From the NCBI GenBank assembly GCA_012523545.1, contig JAAYIH010000055.1, forward strand, positions 1 to 36,899: a stretch of 36,899 bases of DNA, read 5' to 3'. The position numbers and the translations under genes were made by a program. Numbering within the stretch: position 1 is the first letter of the stretch; each line of letters begins with the position of its first letter. This DNA is from Bacillota bacterium (GTDB taxonomy: Bacteria; Bacillota; Proteinivoracia; UBA4975). Shown piece after piece: positions 32,517 through 36,899 of this stretch. The notes under the pieces are model-generated. The model saw only the letters and a program-made list of their open reading frames with translations. It had not been told where the DNA came from and made no database searches.

Positions 32517-33092
32517 GTGAAAAACTTTAAGCGTCTTGCCGGCACTTTGCATGCTTTGACCAAGTTCCTTTTCTGGCTGTCGGTGGTGTGCGGGGTGCTG
32601 TCCCTGCTCCTGTTGGCGGTGGTCCTTTTGGCTCCGGAGGGCGTCTGGCAGAGGGAGACCGGCACCTTCCTGTTTTCTGCGGGCGGTGTACTGCGCTACC
32701 GCCTGGAGCCTCCTCCGGGAACTGTGTTCAACCTCCGTCCGCTGCTGCTGGCCGCCTTTGGCGTCGCGCCCGTGCTCGGCGGGGGATTTGCCCTCATCCA
32801 ATGGCAGCTGATGGGGATCCTCGAGACCGTCCTCCAGGACAAACCCTTTGCCCCGGCCAACGCCGGGAGAATCAAGGTGCTTGGCATTATCCTGCTGGCA
32901 GGTTCGGTGCTGATCAGCGTAATCCAGGCGGTGATGGCATATGCCGGCATAAAAACCTTTGCCATTGCAAATATGGATGTGGCAGTTACGGTAGATCTGT
33001 CCATGCTCCTGATAGGGCTGCTGCTCCTGGTCCTGGCCGGCGTTTTCCGCTACGGCAACTACCTGCAGGATGAAGTAGATGCGACCCTTTAG
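32517..33092 (+). CDS. DUF2975 family membrane protein
   Basis: The 191-residue protein has four hydrophobic helices (about 16-40, 72-95, 117-140, 157-178) arranged as in DUF2975. The loop between helices one and two is extracytoplasmic, and the conserved segment DKPFAPANAGRIKVLG lies near 104-119. Function is unknown, but the family is regularly encoded just before a YozG-type HTH regulator, as here. GTG 32517 is chosen over GTG 32508 because the AAGGCAGGTG ribosome site overlaps the earlier codon. A consensus promoter lies about 30 bp upstream. The HTH gene follows after 11 bp. Confidence 0.85.
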   Translation: MKNFKRLAGTLHALTKFLFWLSVVCGVLSLLLLAVVLLAPEGVWQRETGTFLFSAGGVLRYRLEPPPGTVFNLRPLLLAAFGVAPVLGGGFALIQWQLMGILETVLQDKPFAPANAGRIKVLGIILLAGSVLISVIQAVMAYAGIKTFAIANMDVAVTVDLSMLLIGLLLLVLAGVFRYGNYLQDEVDATL

Positions 33093-33103
33093 GAGGGACT
33101 GAT

Positions 33104-33310
33104 GTGGCGATAATAACCAGGCTTGACCGTGTCCTCGCCGACCGGAAAATGTCTCTTACCGAACTGGCGGAAAGGGTGGGGATTTCCGTAGTCAACTTGT
33201 CCAATCTCAAAACCGGCAAGGTCAGGGCCATTCGTTTCTCAACCCTGGATGCCATCTGCCGGGTCCTGGCCTGCCAGCCCGGCGATCTGCTGGAATACAA
33301 GCCGGACTGA
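33104..33310 (+). CDS. Small Cro/C1-type HTH regulator (YozG-like)
   Basis: The 68-residue protein is little more than an HTH_3 domain: RLDRVLADRKMSLTELAERVGISVVNLSNLKTG covers helices 1-3 (about residues 6-38), followed by FSTLDAICRVLACQPGDLLEY, typical of the YozG group. It would bind DNA as a dimer. Co-transcription with the DUF2975 protein suggests that the membrane protein modulates it, as proposed for similar pairs. The palindrome over the shared promoter is a possible target. GTG 33104 follows AGGAGGGA at 33091-33098. Confidence 0.9.
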   Translation: MAIITRLDRVLADRKMSLTELAERVGISVVNLSNLKTGKVRAIRFSTLDAICRVLACQPGDLLEYKPD

Positions 33311-33317
33311 AAGATAC

Positions 33318-33353
33318 AAACGGGGATTCCGGAAAAGGGAGTCCCCGTTTTTT
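33318..33353 (+). terminator. Rho-independent terminator after the HTH gene
   Basis: AAACGGGGA (33318-33326) pairs with TCCCCGTTT (33342-33350), with a partly paired interior, and six T close the hairpin (33348-33353). Confidence 0.9.
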
Positions 33354-33380
33354 GTCCCGCTTCTTGCCGGAGCCCGTGGC

Positions 33381-33411
33381 GTATAGACCAGCCGGCCGGC
33401 GGGGCATACTT
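33381..33411 (+). promoter_or_regulatory. Forespore-type (sigma-F) promoter of the Dps-like gene
   Basis: GTATA (33381-33385), then 16 bases, then GGGCATACTT (33402-33411) agrees at every defined position with the B. subtilis sigma-F consensus GYWTA-N16-GGNNANANTW as I recall it. The same site approaches a sigma-G promoter (CATACTT for CATnnTA, spacer 19). The start codon is about 40 bases further on. Confidence 0.55.
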
Positions 33412-33449
33412 GAAGGAGAAGGCAAATCATTGGAAAGGAGCGGTGTTTC

Positions 33450-34106
33450 TTGCCCAAGAATCTGGATGTCAACCAGCCCAAAATGAACCAGCCGTATATG
33501 CAGCCCGGCCATCCCATGGTCAAGCGGCAAAACCCGCAAACCGTCAAGGGCTCAGGCATCAGCCTGGATCACAACGTCCGCCTGGAAATGGCCTACGAGC
33601 TGGACAAACACAATTGCGCTCTTCACGTAGCCCTGCACCAGTATAACAAGCACCACTGGCTCAGCGAGGGCGCCGAGGGCTTCATCTCCCTGCACCATCT
33701 CCTGGAGGAGCACATCGCAAAGACCATCGAGCACATTGACAAAATCGGCGAGCGCATTGCCCGCCTGGGCGGCATCCCCACCGCCCACCCGGTGGTGCAA
33801 CACGAGATGTCCTACATCAAGTGCGAGGCCGAAGGGCGTTACACCATGCGGGACTTTTTGCGCAACGACCTGGAGCACGAGATGAAACTGCAGCAGGAAC
33901 TGCGCAAGCAGATCAAGCGGGCCCATGAGCTCAACGACTTCGGCACCGTGGAAGTGCTGGAGGAAGTGCTGCTGGACCGCGAAGACCTGGCTTACCACCT
34001 GTACAGCGTGCTGGAAGACGACACCCTGGTCCGCGGCATAGAGCACGTCTTCAGCCAGCCCCCCGACAAAAACCGCAAGGCCACCGAAACCACGCCTCTG
34101 CAGTAA
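33450..34106 (+). CDS. Dps-like ferritin (DNA-protection / iron storage)
   Basis: The 218-residue protein contains a ferritin-like four-helix domain of the Dps group, from about 41 to 195. The ferroxidase pattern is recognisable: His69-Trp70 followed by Gly74 (KHHWLSEG), His82 (FISLHHLLEEH), then Asp97 and Glu101 (HIDKIGERIARLGG); spacing from His82 onward equals that of E. coli Dps. Dps proteins oxidise iron with peroxide and coat DNA. The N-terminal tail of about 36 residues is Pro/Gln/Asn-rich with several Lys/Arg and could contact DNA; the C terminus is also extended. TTG 33450 follows GGAAAGGAG with a 9-base spacer. The forespore-type promoter suggests a spore role. A relative outside true Dps remains possible. 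Confidence 0.82.
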   Translation: MPKNLDVNQPKMNQPYMQPGHPMVKRQNPQTVKGSGISLDHNVRLEMAYELDKHNCALHVALHQYNKHHWLSEGAEGFISLHHLLEEHIAKTIEHIDKIGERIARLGGIPTAHPVVQHEMSYIKCEAEGRYTMRDFLRNDLEHEMKLQQELRKQIKRAHELNDFGTVEVLEEVLLDREDLAYHLYSVLEDDTLVRGIEHVFSQPPDKNRKATETTPLQ

Positions 34107-34107
34107 G

Positions 34108-34131
34108 AAGGGAGCCTTTGGGCTCCCTTTT
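34108..34131 (+). terminator. Rho-independent terminator after the Dps-like gene
   Basis: AAGGGAGCC (34108-34116) and GGCTCCCTT (34121-34129) form a 9-bp stem with TTTG loop, directly after the stop codon; a T run of four overlaps the stem end. Confidence 0.88.
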
Positions 34132-34213
34132 GTCGTTTTGGCCGGCGCCGGGAGCAGGGTTTTTCAGACCTGGTGTTGAACTTCATTCTGACTATATAAT
34201 TGGGAGTGGTGCA

Positions 34214-36106
34214 ATGCTTAAACCCAATGGATTGCAGTTCAGCGACCGGGAGGGAAGGATGGTGTTGCTCAGGGGCGTCAACCTGGGCGGCAGCACCAAA
34301 AACCCGTTTACTCCGTATATGCCCAGCCACGTGCGTGAAGGCTTTTTTCAGCACCGGCAGGTGTCCTTTGTCGGCCGGCCCTTTCCTCTGGAGGAAGCCG
34401 ACGAGCATTACGCCCGCCTCAAAGCCTGGGGCTTTAACTGCCTGCGCTTTCTCATCACCTGGGAGGCCATAGAGCATGCCGGCCCGGGAATATACGACCA
34501 GGAGTACCTGGACTTCCTGTACGAAGTGGTGGCCAAAGCCGGCGAATACGGCTTTTACGTCTTCATCGATCCCCACCAGGATGTGTGGAGCCGGTTCAGC
34601 GGCGGCGACGGCGCGCCGGGCTGGACGCTGGAAGTTGCGGGCCTGGACATGGAGGGATTTCAGGCCACCGGGGCCGCCATCGTCCACAACACCCACGGCG
34701 ATCCTTTCCCCCGCATGATCTGGCCCACCAATTACGCCAAGCTGGCCGCCGCCACCATGTTCACCCTTTTCTTTGCCGGCAACACCTTTGCCCCCAAGAC
34801 CAGGGTGGAGGGGGTGCCCATCCAGGATTACCTCCAGACCCATTACTTCGAAGCCGTTAAAAAAGTGGCTGCCAAACTCAAGGGCCTTCCCCATGTCCTG
34901 GGCTACGACACCCTCAACGAGCCCTCGCCAGGCTGGATAGGCTGGCGGGACTTGCGCCAGCATCAGTCCCTGGCGCGCATGGGCGCGACGCCCACCCCCT
35001 GGCAGGCCATGCAGTTGGGCGAAGGGCTGCCCCAGGAGGTGGAGGTGTGGCACATCGGCCTCACCGGCATCCGCAGGCGGGGCAAGCAACTGGTGGACCC
35101 CAGGGGACGCAGGGCATGGCTGCCCGGGCATCAGTGTGTGTGGCGCAACCACGGCGTGTGGGAAATCACTGCCGACGGCCGGGCCGTCCTCCACCAGCCC
35201 CATTACTTTGCCCAGGTCGGGGGCAGGGCGGTGGACTTTGCCCGGGATTTCATGAAGCCCTTCATCGTGGAATTTGCCCGCCAGATCCGCACGGTTGATC
35301 CCGATGCCACCATCTTTATGGAGTTTGCTGACATGGACAAGCCGACGGTGTGGACCCGGGAGGACGGCGACAACATGGTCTACGCTCCCCATTGGTACGA
35401 GCCCGTCACCCTGGTGCTCAAGCGCTACATTCCCGGCGTTACCTTCGACCAGGAAAAGGAAAAAATCGTCCTGGGCCGGCGCCGGGTCCTCAGGCAGATG
35501 ATTAAAGAGCTGCACCGCTTCCAGCAACAGGCAAAACACGTTCTGGGCGGCATGCCGACCCTCATCGGCGAAACCGGCATCGCCATGGACATGCACAAGG
35601 GGCGCGCCTACAAGACCGGGGATTTTCGCATCCAGATTGCCGCCATGGACAGGCTGATGCGGGCTCTGGACGCCAATTTCCACAACTTCACCCTCTGGAA
35701 CTACACCGCCGACAACAGCAATGAGCGGGGCGACGGCTGGAACGGCGAGGACCTGTCCATCTTCAGCCGGGACCAGCAGACCGATCCCAACGACATCAAC
35801 TCCGGCGGCCGGGCCCTGGAAGCCGTGGTGCGGCCGTGGCCGCGGCGCATCGCCGGCCGGCCCCTGAGCATCCGCTTCAAGCTCAAGACCCGGGAATTTA
35901 CGTTCAGCTTCCAACCCGACCCCGCCATTGCCGCCCCGACGGAGATCTTTGTGCCGTCCTACCAGTACCCCGAAGGGTATGAAATCCGCATTTCCGCCGG
36001 CAGTTTCTCCATCGACTCGGCGCAACAACTGATCCTCTGGTACGGCGACGCCAGTTACAAAAAGAACACCATCAAAATTGCCCCCCGCACAAAGCGGACG
36101 CGTTAG
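34214..36106 (+). CDS. GH5-family glycosidase, glucosylceramidase/sterylglucosidase-like
   Basis: The 630-residue protein has a GH5 clan-A barrel. RGVNLGGSTKNPF opens the first strand (about residue 21). HYARLKAWGFNCLRFLITWEAIEH lies near 65-90, and FIDPHQDVWSRFSGGDGAPGW near 116-136. The acid/base is Glu236 in YDTLNEPSPGWIG, HWYEPV is near 394, and the nucleophile is Glu453 in LIGETGIAMD. A C-terminal beta domain follows (about 540-630). The fingerprints, in particular the VWSRFSGGDGAPGW and WRNHGVW stretches, recall the fungal EGCrP group (GH5_12) that cleaves glucosylceramide or steryl glucosides; the substrate here is inference. There is no signal peptide or membrane helix, so it would act inside the cell. 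ATG 34214 follows GGGAGTGG closely. Confidence 0.85.
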   Translation: MLKPNGLQFSDREGRMVLLRGVNLGGSTKNPFTPYMPSHVREGFFQHRQVSFVGRPFPLEEADEHYARLKAWGFNCLRFLITWEAIEHAGPGIYDQEYLDFLYEVVAKAGEYGFYVFIDPHQDVWSRFSGGDGAPGWTLEVAGLDMEGFQATGAAIVHNTHGDPFPRMIWPTNYAKLAAATMFTLFFAGNTFAPKTRVEGVPIQDYLQTHYFEAVKKVAAKLKGLPHVLGYDTLNEPSPGWIGWRDLRQHQSLARMGATPTPWQAMQLGEGLPQEVEVWHIGLTGIRRRGKQLVDPRGRRAWLPGHQCVWRNHGVWEITADGRAVLHQPHYFAQVGGRAVDFARDFMKPFIVEFARQIRTVDPDATIFMEFADMDKPTVWTREDGDNMVYAPHWYEPVTLVLKRYIPGVTFDQEKEKIVLGRRRVLRQMIKELHRFQQQAKHVLGGMPTLIGETGIAMDMHKGRAYKTGDFRIQIAAMDRLMRALDANFHNFTLWNYTADNSNERGDGWNGEDLSIFSRDQQTDPNDINSGGRALEAVVRPWPRRIAGRPLSIRFKLKTREFTFSFQPDPAIAAPTEIFVPSYQYPEGYEIRISAGSFSIDSAQQLILWYGDASYKKNTIKIAPRTKRTR

Positions 36107-36113
36107 ACCTTTT

Positions 36114-36136
36114 CCCCGCCGCGGCGGGGTTTTTTT
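36114..36136 (+). terminator. Rho-independent terminator after the GH5 gene
   Basis: The 16-base perfect palindrome CCCCGCCGCGGCGGGG (36114-36129) is followed by seven T (36130-36136), eight bases after the stop codon. Confidence 0.9.
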
Positions 36137-36230
36137 CTGCCCATGTTATATGCGGGGCGTGGCTTTCGCCTTGTTTCCGCCGTCCCGGCGCGGGAATAGG
36201 CTGTAGTAAACCAGTGAAGGAGGGAAATAC

Positions 36231-36503
36231 GTGTCTTACTACTATGGGAAGCAAGCGCCGGTCCAGTATCCGGAACCAACCCTCAAACACAGTGCCAAGC
36301 ACCCTTGTCCCTTCAAACCGGGGACTTTGCTGAGGATCTTCATCCCCGCCGGCACCAGCATCAATCTGGCCAACCTGCTGGAAGTATCCAGCCCTTCCGG
36401 CATTTGCCTGTTAATCCGCATCCCTGCCTTGAACAAGGATAACCTGGTCAACACCGTTGTGAATGCAGTAAAAGAAGCCGGCGGCAGCGTGGAGTTCCTC
36501 TAA
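36231..36503 (+). CDS. Small protein of unknown family, related to the next gene
   Basis: I do not recognise this 90-residue protein. The first 28 residues are Tyr/Pro/His-rich (three consecutive Tyr near the start). From about residue 29 it has a compact alpha/beta pattern: LLRIFIPAGTSINLANLLEV, then GICLLIRIPAL, then a helix DNLVNTVVNAVKEAGGSVEFL. The last 60 residues match the layout of the following gene, with the same AGG-x-VE end. There is no signal peptide. GTG 36231 is set by GAAGGAGGGA. It has its own terminator, so the pair is not simply one operon. Confidence 0.75.
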   Translation: MSYYYGKQAPVQYPEPTLKHSAKHPCPFKPGTLLRIFIPAGTSINLANLLEVSSPSGICLLIRIPALNKDNLVNTVVNAVKEAGGSVEFL

Positions 36504-36510
36504 AGGGTGA

Positions 36511-36541
36511 GGGACCCCGGGGCAGGGGGTCCCTTATCTTT
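36511..36541 (+). terminator. Rho-independent terminator between the two small-protein genes
   Basis: GGGACCCC (36511-36518) pairs with GGGGTCCC (36526-36533), followed by the T-rich TTATCTTT. It starts seven bases after the stop codon of the first small gene. Confidence 0.75.
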
Positions 36542-36561
36542 AACCCGAAAGGGGGATGAAA

Positions 36562-36756
36562 ATGACGGACGCCGAACGGGCCAAAAAGGTGCGGATAACT
36601 TTGCCTCCGGGGGCGGTGGTCAACTACTCCAAACTGGTTGAAGTGAACGCCCCCAAGGGACTGGAACTCATTGCCCGGGGCCTGCTGGCGGGCAAGGCGG
36701 CGGAAAGCATATTCGAGGCTGTCCGCCAGGCCGGCGGCACGGTGGAATACATTTAA
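36562..36756 (+). CDS. Small protein of unknown family, paralogue of the preceding one
   Basis: The 64-residue protein shares the second half of its neighbour: KVRITLPPGAVVNYSKLVEV against LLRIFIPAGTSINLANLLEV, and FEAVRQAGGTVEYI against VNAVKEAGGSVEFL. It lacks the Tyr-rich front of the other. ATG 36562 is preferred over ATG 36556 because AAAGGGGG (36548-36555) touches the earlier codon. No cysteines, no membrane helix. A beta-alpha-beta fold is likely; function is unknown. Confidence 0.72.
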   Translation: MTDAERAKKVRITLPPGAVVNYSKLVEVNAPKGLELIARGLLAGKAAESIFEAVRQAGGTVEYI

Positions 36757-36762
36757 AATCCT

Positions 36763-36839
36763 GCGGAACAGCTTGGCGACCTCAATAAAAAAAATAACAG
36801 CCGGCCGTGCACCCAGGGATTGAGGGCAGGCTGTTCCGC
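36763..36839. repeat. Candidate palindromic element with 10-bp terminal inverted repeats
   Basis: GCGGAACAGC (36763-36772) and GCTGTTCCGC (36830-36839) are exact inverted copies 57 bases apart. Inside, on the minus strand, AACAGCC ... GGCTGTT forms a hairpin stem followed by eight T, and a 30-codon ORF (36845 to 36753, minus) with an AGGAGGTGGGT ribosome site spans the element. It could be a dispersed repeat, a minus-strand terminator, or both; only one copy is seen in this window. Confidence 0.35.
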
Positions 36840-36864
36840 TCCCATACCCACCTCCTGTCCTGGA

Positions 36865-36889
36865 AAAGGGGCGCCGTGGCGGCGCCCCT
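36865..36889 (-). terminator. Minus-strand hairpin at the window edge
   Basis: Reading the minus strand from the edge, TAA (36899-36897) is followed by GGGGCGCCG-CCA-CGGCGCCCC and four T. This would fit the stop codon and terminator of a minus-strand gene lying just outside the window. Confidence 0.45.
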
Positions 36890-36899
36890 CAGCTGTTTA

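Noticed and set aside
34175-34200. TTGAAC and TATAAT as a sigma-A promoter for the GH5 gene
   Set aside because: The spacer is only 13 bases, and a start site downstream of this -10 box would fall within the ribosome site. The TATAAT may still matter, but the evidence is not enough.
33992-36028. Very long open frame on the minus strand opposite the GH5 gene
   Set aside because: It mirrors a gene with clear catalytic motifs; its translation is Gly/His/Val-rich without recognisable domains. The same applies to the long minus-strand frames opposite oraE, the GlmL-like gene and the MEMO fusion.

Overview
The window is GC-rich, gene-dense bacterial chromosome. It looks like an anaerobic, spore-forming member of the Firmicutes (Clostridia; a Moorella- or Desulfotomaculum-like lineage is a guess). 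The grounds are: spore-associated genes (YheC/YheD-type ATP-grasp, CwlD-type amidase, a Dps-like gene behind a forespore-type promoter), a complete anaerobic ornithine-degradation operon, strong AGGAGG-type ribosome binding sites with many TTG/GTG starts, a glmS ribozyme and a cdaA-glmM-glmS cluster. I saw no insertion sequence, phage gene, tRNA, rRNA or CRISPR array.

Layout. 161-3363: a YbjQ-family protein, an unrecognised membrane protein, a YheC/YheD-like protein and a CwlD-like amidase. 3449-9180: a sigma-54-dependent activator (PAS-AAA+-Fis), then on the minus strand an FAD-dependent reductase overlapping an M3 oligoendopeptidase, then a secreted, very acidic DUF5667-type protein ending in a strong terminator. 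9269-19434: a sigma-54-type -24/-12 promoter, then ord-ortA-ortB-oraS-oraE-GlmL-like-orr (L-ornithine to D-ornithine, to 2,4-diaminopentanoate, to 2-amino-4-oxopentanoate, to alanine plus acetyl-CoA). This run continues with almost no gap into a MEMO-AMMECR1 fusion and its radical SAM partner (the AmmeMemoRadiSam system). 19474-22650: a RocB-like M20 peptidase and a divergent cPGS-type GTPase. 22758-29700: a TldD-like protein that has lost its zinc motif, a PmbA-like protein, the diadenylate cyclase CdaA, GlmM, a glmS ribozyme and GlmS. 29735-32336 (minus): an SsuABC/NMT1-type ABC importer. 32517-33310: a DUF2975 membrane protein with a small HTH regulator. 33450-36756: a Dps-like ferritin, a large GH5 glycosidase resembling glucosylceramidase/sterylglucosidase, and two related small proteins.

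How the genes fit together. The middle of the window reads as a peptide and amino-acid fermentation island. Peptidases (PepF-like, RocB-like) would supply amino acids. The sigma-54 activator, of RocR-like architecture, is the obvious candidate to fire the -24/-12 promoter in front of ord. The ornithine genes overlap or nearly abut, so they are probably one transcript, which may run on through the AmmeMemoRadiSam genes. The second theme is cell-envelope control: c-di-AMP synthesis (CdaA) with amino-sugar synthesis (GlmM, GlmS), where GlmS carries its own ribozyme feedback and the usual cdaR gene is absent.

The observations I consider most worth following are the sigma-54 control of the ornithine operon and its fusion to AmmeMemoRadiSam, the metal-motif-less TldD/PmbA pair placed ahead of cdaA, the forespore-type promoter in front of a Dps-like gene, the GH5 enzyme without a signal peptide, and the tandem small-protein pair.
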